A DNA stretch of 64,000 bases from Lingula anatina (GCF_001039355.2 NW_019775389.1:66591-130590), one strand, 5' to 3'. Shown: positions 1-13,800, counted from the stretch's first letter. The notes: generated from the sequence alone by a model not told the origin. Program-made: numbers and translations.

Positions 1-2100
1 GTGTAATGAATTAGCCAGAGACATATCTGTGAATATCATGTGAAAAATCAACCTGTGACATTGGTTGAGGATAAGTAACCTTTGGATTGCCTGGATATCT
101 TTTCCCTGAATTTCGGAAGTTGGTTTTAACTCAAAACAAATGTTTCTTACTCTTTGCAAAATGGGTCAATTAATCTTGAAATATCCTCATTTAAGGAGTC
201 TAGGGGAGTGAAGACTTAATTCCATGCTTTTTGGTTTCTAATAGGTTTATAATAAATTTAAAAATATTAAAATGAAGAGGTTAGCATATGCTGACTGGTT
301 GCTTTAAGGCATACTTTTTACTTTTCCACACTTGCCATCTTTTGGTCTTATCTGCTTTAAATTTATTACATGCATATACAGAGGTACATGTACTCAGTAA
401 GTATGTTTTATATAGATTCTTAAATACATGTATGTCTTTATCAAAATTTTTAAAAGCATATCTGCTGAACATCAAATACATAGATTAAAAAAACTCACTT
501 GCACTGCCTTTATTTGCTCAGTAATTGCAAAATAAATGTTGGGTTTTCCTTTGTAAGCAACTGGCCTCCACGCAGGTTGCTGTCACATGAAAAAATCAAG
601 AATAGAAAAATGACAAGTTCATATTATTATCTAATAATTTCTGCATATAAACAATGACTGAAATCACAGAAGATGATCAGAATTTTTTTCTGACTGTGGG
701 TCACTTTTTTATTGCAAACTTCATAAATTGATAATTGATGTGCGGTGGAACACTGTAAAACAGTCCTGCCTTACTTTCAACAAAGCACATGCCTGTTCTA
801 GTGCCTCACGTAATAGTATATCCATATGCTCATTTCGCAGTAAAGGCGTCTTTTACTCACACCCTGCTGTGATATGGTCCTTTGCATGCAACATTTCAAT
901 TTAATAAGTATGGTAGAAAAGTTCCCGGTACAAGGAAGACGGGGTGCCACCATAAAGAGACTAGGCTATTATCATGAAATGCAATTTACTTATCACTACA
1001 GCTATTTTTTCCAAATCTGCCATGATAACTAAAATAACAAATGTAAACTTGAAGAAGAATCTCTACTTTCTACTAATTGCTTTCAATGATAAGCATGACA
1101 AATAACTTCAAAATTCAATCCAGTTCATAGTGGCATACCAGATGAAATGCTAACACTTACTAGTACTAGTAGTCTAAAGCTAAAAGTATAAAAACACTAA
1201 TATGTAAAACTTCACCCTAAAATTATCTAAATGTCATAAGATGCAGGATATGATTCTAAAAGGCGTGATAAGGGTTACTGATGATGTCAGTTATGACTTA
1301 TGTGCTTTTTATTAGAAAAGCTTTGAATATGGCTGGAGTCAAGGGGAATTTTGGCATTAACTCACACACATAGCATATGCATTCTTGTACATGCATCACA
1401 GCAAAAGAAGACCACTAAAATATCAATACTTGCTTATTAAAAAAAATTAAAAAAAAAAAAAAAAAAAAAAAAACAAAGAAGAGTGCCAAATCACCAGGTT
1501 GTCTGTAATATAACTGCTATAGGTACATTTGTAAAATATTACTGCCAACAATGACCTAAACTGCCCCTATTGTGGTAATGATATCCAGAATGATGCAAAT
1601 TTGCATAATATGTTCATATGCTTGTGGTCTTCCTGGTATATACTTATCTGCAACCATAAACTTATTTCAGAAAGTAATGTACACTCCTAATGTATATGTT
1701 TATGTATATTTTGCCATAATGTTCATTTTCTCAACATTCATTACCCCTGTCTGGACCCACTCAAAAGATATCTCCCTTGAGAATATCAATAATGTATACT
1801 GGTGATTGCAATTTGATGAATATGTCACATTCTTTAAGCAAGATGAATCATAACTCTTGGGAGCAATTTGACCAAATTTGCACAGCCCATTAACCATTTT
1901 GCAAGTTAATATTGTATTTCCATCCACAAATGACTGCCTTTTGTATGTCAACTGAACAATGTAAACACAGTGCTGTATGTATTAGCAGATATAAATATGA
2001 TAGTTAAATTGATTTTATTTTCGTGACAATGCCGAATATATACAAATATAATACATAATATATGATAATATGTCATTATATGCACATGTTTATACAGGCT
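1..2100. other. intron or downstream DNA of AP5M1
   Basis: Apart from the possible exon at 775-849 and an A-rich run near 1440-1473, I recognise nothing. The short open frames here lack codon structure or splice context. Confidence 0.5.
775..849 (-). CDS. possible sixth AP5M1 exon
   Basis: An open 75-base stretch, phase 0 at both ends, which fits the phase-0 end of the exon at 3196. It has AG before 849 and a good donor (GTAAGG) after 775. It encodes a helix-like segment with ILLREALEQACALLK. Vertebrate AP5M1 has a similar leucine-rich segment ending LLLQAC after the FGIQDF motif. The pyrimidine tract is weak, so this is a guess that needs transcript support. Confidence 0.33.
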
Positions 2101-2620
2101 TGTAGCCGTTCAGGGGATTTAAAAAATTTTTTTTTGCTGGAAAAAGGTCCACTTTGGGTAAATTTGATCTAGGTAAAATTAAAACTAAGGTTTCATTACA
2201 AAAGGTCCATATTTTTAGAAAAAGAACCCCCCTTTTGCAATTGCTGGCTAAGGGCCTGATATATCATTTACAGGCGTGCAATGTACCCTCCTATAATTAT
2301 CCTGATGTACCTTATCTTTTGGCACTGGGGTGTTTTTGGCCTGTAGTGTGGTGCGTACAATGTCTGGCTGTACATTTTGGGGTGTACCAAATGGTGCCGC
2401 ACAACTCAAGTACAGGTACAAGTCTGCTATCACACTGGAGGTCTAGGAAAAATAAATGTTGGAAAAAATGAATGTTGAAATCATCACTGGGTAATCAACA
2501 ACAAAAAATACCTGATAGCGAAGAAAATCCTAGGTAAAAAGTAAAGTATTTATACAAATTAAGTAATTTTTCTTGGTATCTGTCTTGAACATCTTCATCA
2601 GGAAATGAGGCTATCCAGAT

Positions 2621-2743
2621 GAAGAAATCAAAGTGATTGACAGTGAACCAAGAGAACGTTACAGGAAAGTCCTGGAAGCCATTTACATAAAGAAGTCAGG
2701 GGCCTGTATCAACAGAAATGATGGGCCCATCTGGCCTCCTTGA
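2621..2743 (+). mobile_element. retroelement remnant, GIY-YIG/Penelope-type 3' end
   Basis: An open segment reads EEIKVIDSEPRERYRKVLEA, then IYIKKSGACINRNDG and a stop. The pattern RxRKxxEAIxIxK...xxNRDEG is typical of the C-terminal endonuclease region of Penelope-like and related retroelements. About 90 bases on, 2820-2890 carries a second typical tail (PDEDTIDRHQN). No reverse transcriptase is visible, so this is a short relic inside the AP5M1 intron or flank. Confidence 0.5.
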
Positions 2744-3195
2744 CCTATACCTGCCTTTCTTAAGGCAGTAGATGGGGGGAGTATAATCTCCTGTATAGGG
2801 GCTATTCACTTGCATAGCCTCATTCCCTGATGAAGATACTATAGACAGACATCAAAATATTGGAAGTAAAATATTTCAATATTAGCTGTTCACTGAACAA
2901 AAATTACTTTATTCTTATTACATTACCCAGCCTATGAAAATTTTCTTCAAAATATTATACATAACACAGCATATGAGAAGAGTTGATTACTGAAGACCTA
3001 AATAATCTAGAACAATTAGTAGTACTAATTTTTGATAGCTTTACTGGCTTTACACATTTGTTTTAGTCTAAATAATTGACTTTATAACTGGTGTGAACCT
3101 CTAAAATGTAAATTTATATATAATCAAAGCAGAAGTTAACTGAAAATGTCAAGTGGATTTGAATGCTTTGAATCTACATATACCAGTATACCTAC

Positions 3196-6100
3196 CTCAC
3201 TGAGAACCTCTCCTTGTGGTTTGCCTACAAAATCAGCTATTCCAAGAAGCAAACTGTAGCCAGCGGCAATACCTGGACTAAAACAACAAAAATCTGTCTT
3301 GCAAGTTTCTAAAATAATACTGATCATGAAGACCTGTTTTAAAGATGCATTTTAAGTCAAATTTTTGCCAAAGAACCTGACCAAATGCCACCACAGTTGC
3401 AAATATTAGTCTGGTAACTGAGAGAAATAGCTCAGGACGCTGTTTCATATTTTCCCAAAAAATGATATCTGAACTGATATTTTCTTCTTGCTTTCTGTGC
3501 TCTAAATATCCTTCAGCAGTCTCATTCATATAGGTTGCGCGCACAGGAGTGAGAGTGATGATTATGCAAAGCGTGAGCAGTACTACATCATTTAGTGGAT
3601 CTTCATAATTTGGAGGGTAAGATGAATGGTCCATTTACAACCAAAATTTGAAGAAAGTGCAGTTTTAAAGTTATTTTTGGATGAATAAGAGATTAATTTT
3701 ATTTATGATTTGGGATGTCGACTTTATTCTAGTCGTATAAGAAATTAGAAAAAGTGTTTTGAAATCAACATTTACTTTATATGAATCTTTAAAAGGAAAC
3801 CTGTATTGAATTTTCTTTAAGATTTTCAGAAATTTTCTTTTAGAAAAAAAAAATGTCTCATCATGAGCATAACCTTCATATTTCCATGCCTTTCTTGATA
3901 TTGCCAAAGCTGCATACTGACTTACAGATAGACATGCACTAAAGCAAGCAAGTTTTAGGAATTAGACAACTTTCACTATCTATTTCTTTTGTATCAAATA
4001 TCATCTATATAACATATCTCATTACTTACATTTGAATCAAAGAAACTTGGGAAGAAGATCCAACAACTTCTACAAGGGGCACACAACAGTACAACAAACC
4101 AGCCTTGATAAAAAAAAATAAGAAAAAGAAAAACTGAATGATTAGCATAGAAATGACAGCATTTGCTTTGTCTTTTTAATATAACAGCTTAATATGAAAT
4201 TACATAATATAAGCCACCTCTTGCAATCAAAAACTCCACTCAAAACCGTCTTACCAGATTGCCTTTCATAAAACAACAACAAAAGAGCACTGCTGCCTCT
4301 CTCAGACATGCTGAAAACTTTTCAGAATGGCCGGGCATTTGGACAGGTAGTAATGAAAAATTTGCTGGACCAAATGGATTTTTGTCGGACCGAAAATCAC
4401 CCTATTTGTTTGAGGCAGATACTACCAGTACAATTAGGTAGCTTACTTTGTTTGTGAATGTGATAGGTTTCAAATGGAGGGGAAAAACGCTTTGGGTTTT
4501 ACATAATTTTATTAGTGAAGTATGGCGAATGATGAATGTAAATTCAAAATTGTGGTTCTTAAAACTCTTGTCGGTCCTTTGGACTGACCAAGTCCAATTT
4601 TTTACCGGTCCAGACAAATTTTCCCGGTCATGACCGATCGGACCGACAGTTTCAGCGTGTCTGCTCTCTAGAAGTGATAAATTCCAAGATGATTTTTGCA
4701 AAAAAACAAAGTTAACTCAATCAATTTCTAAAAATCTATTCATTACATACCTGCTCCAATACTAATACTGGCCATATGACCCCAGCAGCGGTATGAACTC
4801 CAAAGACAGGCTTTTGGTCAACTTTCTTGCAGCTGTCTCTTGATCCAATAAACTGAAACACAATGACAGAATTTGTCTTTATGTTTTATTCACATTGTCA
4901 CAATGTCATTTCTTTGGGGAGTAAAAAGCAATGGAACTTGGGGTTTCAGGAGGATAAGGGTGGTATTTTCGGCATTGTAAGGTCTGAATAATTTGGAGGA
5001 AACTACCAATGATAATGGTAATACATCCAAATAAAATGATTCATGTATGCTTTTGAAAAATCTAGCTCTGACTTTTTCTTTTCTTGCTTCTTACCACCAT
5101 TTCATTATATTAACCCCATAAGCAAAATCAAGTTTCAATCCCAGCTCATAATTCTAAAGTATGTTAGTAATTCATTGTTATAATATCCTAATCAATACTT
5201 TCAATAGCTTGAGACAAAAATCATTTTCACCTGTACTTTTATATTATCATTACCTAAGTTTTGAGCTTCAGCACAAGCTTTTTATAGAAAAATTGCGTGA
5301 AAGTTTACATGTGGGTGCATGTATGCACACGTGTGTGTGTGTGTTTGTGTGTAATGTGTGTGTGTAGAGAGAAACATGTGTCACATATTTATAAAATAAT
5401 ATAGGACCTTTTTAATAGTTAATTGGATCCCAAGCTCATTGAGAAGATCCTCCAGGAAAACCTGTGTATCTGGCAAAGGAACATAATGGTCACTATCAGC
5501 ACACAGCTTGGCCCTCTTTTCTACACTCGGGAAGATTCTGTAAAAAATTTTTAAAAATTGTGATAGCATGGCAATTTCAGAACAACTCATTATTTGGTTG
5601 TATTCTTCCAAAACTTAATTTGTTCAAGTTATATATCCTTTATTATCAGCTTTAATTATTATACATATTTTTATTCAGCACTTATGACATACCAGTAAGT
5701 ATAATACCATAACACTGTAATAAAAAAAATTAAAATACCTAGATCCCCTCCCCTTTGTCTTAGTTTAGGGCCTTGTTTCTTACCCACACCAAGGTACTCG
5801 TGTATCATACCAAGATAAGTAAGCCATCATATCTATCAAATATGTCTTTTGAACTTCAAATAATTATTTTTGTGTCCCTTTATTTTGAAAATAATTTTGA
5901 CAAAAGTTACATTTTATTTGGCAGATATATAGGAGAATGGGGGGGGGGGGAGGGGAGGTGCATCAGTTTTCGGTCTTACCAGTACATGTTATGCAGGTAA
6001 GGGCTCATTCAGTCCGGTGTTATAAAGTCTACATGTACAAGCTTTATGTAAAGTCACTTAAAATGTGTATGTGGTAGTATGTGGATAAATGCTTGGCATT

Positions 6101-6197
6101 TTATTTGTCTAAGATAGATGGAATAAAAAAGACTAAAACAAAATGAAATGCTTAAGTCTTTTTTATTCCATCTATTCCCCCCCCCCCAAAAAAAAAA

Positions 6198-6244
<47 letters not shown>

Positions 6245-6555
6245 GTTAATTAATTAATTAATTAATTAAAAAAAAAAAAACAGATCAGTGTCAAATAAGG
6301 ACAACCTATAGATACGTGTATTTGCAAATTTTTCAGCAAACCAGGAAGAGGGGTCACAGCAAATAAGCACATAAAAATAATTTGCCAGCAAATGCAGTGC
6401 TTCAACTTCTGGGGTACAGGTAGCTGTTATTATGGGCCCTGTTATTATGGGCCAGTAGTGAAAAGTCATGTTTACCTCGAAAACAACGTCTTTCCAGTTG
6501 ATCTTCCATCTTCCCCACTATCTACTGATATCACCCAACATCCACGGACACTCAT
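3196..6555 (-). CDS. AP5M1: AP-5 complex subunit mu-1 (MuD/MUDENG), 5' part, five exons
   Basis: Coding exons on the minus strand: 6555-6476, 5537-5408, 4852-4751, 4103-4030, 3277-3196. All phases join without a stop, giving about 155 residues. The start is the ATG at 6555. Seen: a cluster reading RGCWVISVD, then FSRIFPSVEKRAK, YVPLPDTQVFLEDLL, GSRDSCKKVD, GVIWPVLVLEQ, LLYCCVPLVE and GYSLLLGIADF. Known: vertebrate AP5M1 has the same order of motifs (WLISHE, FSRRYPTVEKRAR, YVPVPEDGPFL, ESRDSC, LWPVV, IYACVPLVE, FLFGIQDFL). This is the N-terminal longin-like part of a medium (mu) adaptin in the AP-5 coat, which acts at late endosomes and lysosomes. The mu homology domain is not seen and should lie left of the window. 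Exon 2 ends in an unusual donor (GTCCTA); the other donors are ordinary. This is the only gene here outside the two duplicated families. Confidence 0.87.
4295..4671. repeat. imperfect inverted-repeat element in an AP5M1 intron
   Basis: The left end has CAGACATGCTGAAAACT and the right end, reversed, CAGACACGCTGAAACTG. Between them are several copies of GGTCCGAC/GGACC-like motifs. It lies between exons 3 and 4 and looks like a small non-autonomous DNA element. The boundaries are approximate. Confidence 0.4.
6203..6268. repeat. (AAT)n and (TTAA)n microsatellite
   Basis: About fourteen AAT units run straight into about six TTAA units, followed by an A run. It lies in AP5M1 intron 1. Confidence 0.9.
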
Positions 6556-7607
6556 TTTACTGTTGAAAGCATGACTTCATAAATGTTTGTTGTATTTTGT
6601 ATGCCATGAAAATCACAGGACACATAACCGGAAGTAGGCGGAAATGTAGAACACTGACGTAGCCTTACTTTGTGAAATAGTTGCGAACTTCGGGAAACAA
6701 ATTTTGTATTATTTTAGTGTCATGCTAATCATACAATAGTCTCAGAACAGTTAGCATCAAACAATGCATAGATTATCTTATCATAATGAATGACTATTGA
6801 TTTTAATGTGAGATTAATTTATTAATTTTACTGCTAATCTAGCACTAATTTCCTTCCTTGACGTTTTCTGATAGGCCTACAGTATAGGGCCAATGTGTTC
6901 GCTACAAAAACCGATAATCCACTGTAACTAAGATCTAATAAACGGACTGTAAATAGGAGTGCTAACGAATGAATGTCGTGTTTGCGATACATGCTGAAAA
7001 GCCTTTTCTAGATTTTTGCTACAAGTAGCCTACTGGTAGTTTTATATGCCATACGGGTTTGAAAATGCATCATTTAGGCCTATATTTCTCTATTTCAGCT
7101 ACTTACCTGTATCCGACATTTCATATCTTTCAGCCGTTAAAACTATAAACCCCCTCATATGAAAGTACCTGATCGATAGGGGCCTATTTACTTCTGAAAT
7201 CTTCAAAAGGCGACGGTCTTACATGTAGGGACAATTTCTAAATTTTCATTTCAAAGAGAATCAAGTAGGGGTACAGTAATAAAATGTTAGCATTTAATAT
7301 CTACATGTAAGTAGCCTAGTTTTACTAATTGATCACATTAATTAGAATTTAATATCTAATTTAACACCATCATATCAAATAGACCCCTTTAATACCCTAC
7401 CTTAACATATTGTAGGCCCTACCATGCATACATGGAAGCTTGCAATGATGTAGAGATGGCAAAAATGATCGGAAACTGTGTTTCGATATACAGTGTTTTC
7501 AATGACAGGATTTATTTATATAAAGTCGACAATTGTTGACGTTGGCATTTTTCGCCAATTATGTGCTCAAAATAAATTGCTGTCTGAATTTAACGGGGCT
7601 GTAGCAT

Positions 7608-7745
7608 TAGTCCGAGGGTTCAATAGTCCGAAGGTTCATTGGTCCGAATATTCACTATAGAACCTTCGGACCAATGAACCCTTGATTAAAAAATAGATGA
7701 AAATGTTACCACTTTTCGGACCAATGAACCTTCGGACTATCGAGA
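7608..7745. repeat. inverted repeat (GTCCGAAGGTTCA family)
   Basis: AGTCCGAAGGTTCATTGGTC near 7623 is reversed as GACCAATGAACCTTCGGAC near 7721, with a further reversed copy near 7662. The segment can fold into a long hairpin and looks like a small foldback or MITE-like element. No coding capacity. Confidence 0.6.
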
Positions 7746-9310
7746 CGCCCCCAATTTAACGCCCCTGCTGTATGTGCAGAACCTACCGGTACACGGTTTT
7801 GCAAACAGTCGGATCATCAAAGTTATAGGCCTACCGGTGCCTTCCACTTAGAAGGCCTATATCTCAATTTCTGTTTTAAACTTCAATAGTTATGAAAATA
7901 ATGATGAAGTTTTTTCTCTATTTGGCAGTTACCGGCCGAATACTTCTGTGTCGTGCCTACATGTAGGCCTTCAAGTATTTAAAAAAAACTACAAGTAGGG
8001 ACCTATATTTCCGAATATGTTCATTCACCACCCTAAAAATAACACCACCAATCGAAATCCTGAATCTACTTTGCTTAATCAGTTGCGTGTGACATTAACT
8101 GCTTTTTTACACTTTATTGCACAATCAGTCACTATCTTTCGCGTGTCACTTTTACATTCCTTCCTTAAACGACTTTCGCGGGGCATGTAGGCCCCTACAG
8201 TTTCACCCTCATCGCGAATTCTAGCACGTCTTCATGGACATCAGAAAGTGCCGACAGTCTCGTTCTAGGCCACCTAAGACGATTTCCATCCAGGATGGCT
8301 ACAATGCATCTCAAACCATGACTCATACTTTAAAAAAATCATAAAGATAAATGAAGTCCCAACACTATTTTGGAAGAAGAAGATTTTGATAAATCAAAAT
8401 TTAAGGTTACTGGGGGCGGACCCCATTTTTCACCACGTCTTTTGAACCTTGAAGCCCCTGGATTCGTAGGCCTACTTGTAAATAGTTATCCAAATATGTT
8501 GGCGTTTACATAAAAAGATACGGAAAAGAAACCATTGTGGTTGACCATATCTTTAAAGATACCTGATAAAAACATACATTGTGACACATCCGACTGCAGT
8601 CATCTCCAAATTAGAATTTACCACAGATGTTTAATTTCTACACTACCGAAGATTTATGTTGAAAACGTTAAATGCCTTCATGTGTTTCACTTAGTTGTCT
8701 TTCAATAGATTAAAACGTTAGCTCATCAAACCAGGGTTGCCAACATAACAACATTTAAATGTTGTAGGCCTACATATATTGCTTTACCCCACTGTCTGAT
8801 CAGGTTAATAACTCACATTCTGATTTTTTTAAAATCCAAATTGTGAATAACAAGAAAAATAATCTTTCACTGCATCTTATTTCCAAGGTACACAAAATCA
8901 GGTAAGGTACACAAAATCAGTATAAACTTTCTATTGGTTTCTGTGTGGATTCCTCACGTATAATCGATAAGTATGTTTGTGCAGCCAACAAGTCAAAATT
9001 AAGGGATGATTATATGAAATAAAGACACGAAACATTCAAACTAGATCGGCTCTCTGACACTGTCAAAACTCAAGTGGTGTGTTTTGACCCCAGGTCTCCC
9101 TTAAGGGTTAACAAATTGTATATCATTCGATAGAAAAACAATCTTAATAAATGGCTATTAAGCGTCGTTATATATCTTGAAACGCGTCGTGATGTGTCAG
9201 AAAATAACTACCCATGCGATATAAAATGCATAATGTCCGAACCATGACATTTTTATCGAATGTTAATCAATATTTAACACATATTAAACCACGGGCTCCA
9301 ATCCCAATTG

Positions 9311-9311
9311 N
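9311..9311. other. single ambiguous base, probable contig join
   Basis: One n at 9311. Elsewhere in this window single n characters coincide with sequence discontinuities (19032, 41024, 47158). Here I see no duplicated flank. Confidence 0.4.
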
Positions 9312-10330
9312 AAGGAGGTGAAAGCGGCAATTGCAGTGTATATACGTGCATTGTACAGTGTACATCAATTAAGGGGTCCGGTTGCTGTAAAGGGTGTAAT
9401 TATATATATGTACTCCAATGAGGTCTTGGTACGATTTTATGTACTATTAAAACAATCTTATATTAATGTCACTGGGTCTAGCAACAAGAAATTTAATTCA
9501 CATCTTTCCTATTGATGTTAAATGTTATTCCGGAGGTGTTGAAAAGGGAAGGCCGTGCATCCGGATATTAGATTAATGATTATCAGGAGAATGCACTTTT
9601 TCAATTAAATGACTGTTCGTAAGAGCCATTTTATTAATTTGCCATTTTTAAAATTTAGTTTTTTATAAAATTGTTATAGTTTACTGTATGGACGTGCCGT
9701 GTTAATTGTGAATAAACCGACTATTCATTGACTGCAATAATTTGTTTCATTATATGTACATGTAGATCACATTCCACTTCATTGAAAAAGAGAATCACCG
9801 CATAATTCTGCCATATTCATACTTCACTTTTTCAATTAGCTTGAGCATGTTATCGTGACTCTTATCGTTTCATCTAAGTAAGCCAAAATTAAGATGAAAG
9901 GGCAACATCGGTAAATTAATTATATTTCATTCAATTACAAAATTCTATTTTTGAAAATGTCTACGAAGTTTGGAATGCGGTGAATAAACAGAAATATCGT
10001 CAGTGCTTGAACCATGGTTAAACCCAACATTTAGTCTTCCATGTCTAACCAAAGGGCACGTGCCGTTCTATACCAGAACAATGCTTGGAACTAGCGGGGC
10101 GTATGATTGCACAGGCTGCTTGACGGGACACGATGTAGACAGCGGGGAGTCCGAGATGGTTACGATTGATAACTTAACAGCTTAAACTGTCGCTATTTGC
10201 CCTGTTATTATCCACGCGGGGGTTATCAGGAGTCACGGTCGCACTGACCGTGACCTACTGTGAACGGTCTTATTGGCCTAGCTGTATATTAAACCATCAA
10301 GCATGTCCTACTGCTAAACACATCCAGGCT

Positions 10331-10494
10331 AATTTACCGCTGGGTGGGGTTGATATAACATTGTTTTCTGACGTTGATACAACGTTGTTTTCTGAGGCTG
10401 ACACAACTTTCAAATCCAACGTTTATCCAATGTCTTCTCAACGTTATGTTTCAACGTTGTTTCAACGTTAAAACAACATAATTTGCCGCTGGGA
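10331..10494. repeat. AACGTTG-rich repeat flanked by a direct repeat
   Basis: AATTTACCGCTGGG at the left and AATTTGCCGCTGGG at the right flank repeated variants of TTGATACAACGTTG and TTTCAACGTTG. This looks like a short interspersed element or locally tandem repeat upstream of transporter gene A. Confidence 0.5.
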
Positions 10495-10887
10495 AGGCTT
10501 CTTCTTTGCGTTCATCATATTACAGTATGGAACACCATACCACCATACATTTCCTGCTCCGTTTTTGTCAATAATGTGTGAACCGTTCCCTTAGTGTTTG
10601 TTATTGACAAGGGACCAGCAACTAGATGTTTAAACAGGTAGCCTGATATAAAAGAAATTATATACACATAATAATACAAGGATATATATTGCAATGTGTT
10701 TCAAACATAATCAACATTTGTAGCAGAAAGACACTGATATTCATACAACCAGTTGCACATGTAAAGGCGAATATAGCGTTAGGTGTGAAGGTTCAACTGT
10801 CTAGACGGGTTGACATCGTTTCATGGATTTTCAAAATAGACGGCAACCCCGATCTCCCTATTGTAACAATAACAAATACGTACAGTA

Positions 10888-13800
10888 ATGAAAACTCCTG
10901 ATATTTACAGAGGATGGCTTGTACTGGGGATTACTATTCTTTTAGGTATGACTGTAATGGGGATTGAAGGTTCGTGGGGGACAACAATATTGTGTTTTCA
11001 ACAGGACGAAGGGTTTCCAGAATCATCTTTAGCACTGCTAGGTGAGGTTTATCTTACTTTCATCAAATTATAATTACATCTGTTTTCATTTCATCTCAGC
11101 TGGTCACGCCAATATTGGCGGATGGTCTCCACAGAGATCTCCAGGTTTGAAGGTTTTATGCCACTTGTGTCCATGTACTGCCGACCTTCTGCTCAACGTC
11201 ATCTCTTCTCTTAATCTTCCTTTGACTCATTTTTCATGCCTTGGGGTATTATTATGACCCACTTTCTACTGTTCGTTCTGGCAAAGTGTCCTGCCCATAG
11301 ACTTTTTACAGTTTCTGCTATGTCTTCTACGTACACTGTATGCCCTTGTTTGTGAAGTCATCATTTCATTCGGGATCATGTATTTCTTCGTCTGATTGAG
11401 CATGATTTTTTCAATACTCCTCTGCACCAAGACCAGCTTTTCTTATGTGAATTTTGGTGAGGGACCATATCTCTGATCCATTCGTCATTGCCAGTAAGAT
11501 TACTGGAGACATGATCTTCTTCGACAAGCACATGGGTACCTTTTGATCTTTCGGTGAGGAGCTGTACTGCCCATTCCGTCTCCATCCTGCAGTTATCCAT
11601 TTGTCGATTTCTCTGGTCATCTCATTCCCTGTCGTCAATAGTCTTTCTAAATATATATGTATTATTCTACTTCCTTCGGTTGCTTCACATCGATTGATAT
11701 TACATTTCTGTTTTGTTTTCTGGCAATTTCATTACACGTGGTCTTTGCTTCTTTTTTGTTCATCTTTATTCCATCTCTGTTTTCTTATGTGTTCAGGTCT
11801 TCAAGTAAATTACATCTTAACACAAGGAGGTCAGTATTATAAGATAAAAATAAGATAATGGTGTATAATTGCAATGATTTTAAAAATAAGGGGTGGGTGG
11901 GTTATTGCACCAGAAAGCAGATTTGATTTTTTATAAAGATTGGTGTTAATCAGAAATCTTAATCAGAGTAAAACACAGATACAAGACTTAACATGTATTT
12001 CTCTCATTTTACAGGGGCACCGCTATCAGTTTTCTTTGTATTCAAACAATCCCTAAGTAACCCAATATACATGGCACTGTCTAACGTCGGGCAGTTGAGT
12101 CTTCGGCAAATTAAAGCTACCGGATTATCTCTTGCAGTGCTGGGGCTGGTACTTGCGTCTTTTAGCGATAGTCCACGATTTGTAGTTATATCTTTTGGTG
12201 TTTTATCCGGAACTGGCATTGGGTTATGTACAGTATGCAATTATTTAGTGATAGCACTTTGGTTTCCATGGACTCACCGGTTTCATGTTTTCTCAACTAG
12301 TCTGGTGACCGTACTGACATTCCTTGGTAAGTACATGGCTCTCCAACAAAAGTAAATTGCTGCACCTATCTCAACCTATATACATGCGTTTCGGATTTTA
12401 AATAAAATACGTGAAGTTAGTCATAAGGTCCTCACTCTCACTTCAGGTGTGTCAATTTTTAATGCTGTTGATGCTAAAATGTGCGCCGCCCCGTCACTGG
12501 GATGGCGCTGGGTATTCAGACTTTTTGCTGCTTCTTATGGATCCTTTGGTTTTCTTCTTCTTGGTTTGTACTGCAATGATCCGTTAGAACAGCATGAAGA
12601 TGGACCTGATGAAAAGTATGTCCATTTTGTTTCCTGTAACCAAAGCAGAACGTTGTTCTCTTATAGGTACTGGAAAAGAAATTGCATCCGGAAAAATGCA
12701 GTTTTCAAAGTATTAAGTATGCATGAAGCATAATTTTTATTTTCTTTCCAAGGCTATCTTCAGCTATTCAGTTTTAAACTACCACTATTTTAATACACCC
12801 TTTTCCATATTTTGAAAAAGAGCACACACCCACAAACACACAATGTACAGGTATATATAGGCTTGAGGATTTAATATGCTGCTGCCTCTAAAATATATAG
12901 AATATATGCATGCATATTACGGCTTTCAGGTCAATACTCATTCAGAAATCGCCATGGTCTTTGCGTTCTACAGTTTTTGTCCATGGGATATGGGCAGTGG
13001 CAATGTGCTGTGAAGGGTTTGCTTTCTTCTTACCAATGGTTATATTAGTAAGTATTCAAAGTGAACAATATAACTTGATATATTTGTCATATCTAAGTAG
13101 ATTTGATAGTATGTCCATGCAATGTTAAAGGGGAACAGCGATGCACAAAAACTGATTTTTAATGAAAAAGTTACCGCCAACTATTTAATGTTTCCAGCAC
13201 TATAACACAAGTGTCACAAATTCTGAAAAATTAACACTCAAAAACGGTTAAATGTTAAAACATCAGCAGAGATGAAATGTATGTAAAGTGGTGACCAAAG
13301 GCAAATAATAAAACCACATTCCTATTGTTAGAAGGTCCGAAGAATTTATTTCGTCTTTAAGAGGGTAGGATATAATACAATGCTTCCCAAGTAATACTTA
13401 TCAAGCTGTTTGCAGCTTGTAAATTTAGTTTTAGTTCCAGTATAACTGTTGATTATGAGGTGCACAAAAACAGTGGGTTTCTAACGAGCACGCCTCTTAA
13501 AACAGAGCGTCTAAAATAAAACAGAATGTTTATTTGAAATATACACAATTGGTTTGTACACTTAATACATCACGTTATTTTGAAATGTGAATTCAACAAC
13601 ATTTGTCCACCCAGTGTTTGAATTGCATTTATTTAATTTAGCTTTATCTTTAAATACCTCTCCTTTTCTATGTACTGCATAGTTTCCTGTTTTAGCCAAG
13701 ATATCTCACCGACGTCGGTTATAACGAAGACGACGCAGTGCACGTGATAGCAGTGTTCGGAATCATGGGTATGACTGGACAGACGTTTGCATCTCTGGTT

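Larger units (their letters stand above)
6556..10887. other. gene-poor intergenic region
   Basis: This lies between the AP5M1 start and transporter gene A. It holds an inverted repeat (7608-7745), a short direct repeat of GGTACACAAAATCAG near 8887-8920, a single n at 9311, an AACGTTG-rich repeat (10331-10494) and the conserved upstream block of the transporter copies (from about 10575). The open frames of 60-75 codons here show no recognisable protein. Confidence 0.5.

Noticed and set aside
2154-2471. 105-codon plus-strand frame beginning MGKFDLGKIKTK
   Set aside because: It is embedded in what looks like an interspersed repeat with poly(T) and GTCC motifs, with no splice signals or known domain.
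3278-3634. 118-codon minus-strand frame beginning MDHSSYPPN
   Set aside because: It lies in the AP5M1 intron between exons 4 and 5, ends in AT-rich non-coding sequence and resembles nothing known. It is most likely chance.
6203-6268. A regular spaced repeat that might resemble a CRISPR array
   Set aside because: It is a simple trinucleotide and tetranucleotide microsatellite with no spacers, in animal DNA.
10003-10185. 60-codon frame upstream of transporter A
   Set aside because: Short, no homology recognised, and it is not preserved upstream of the other copies.
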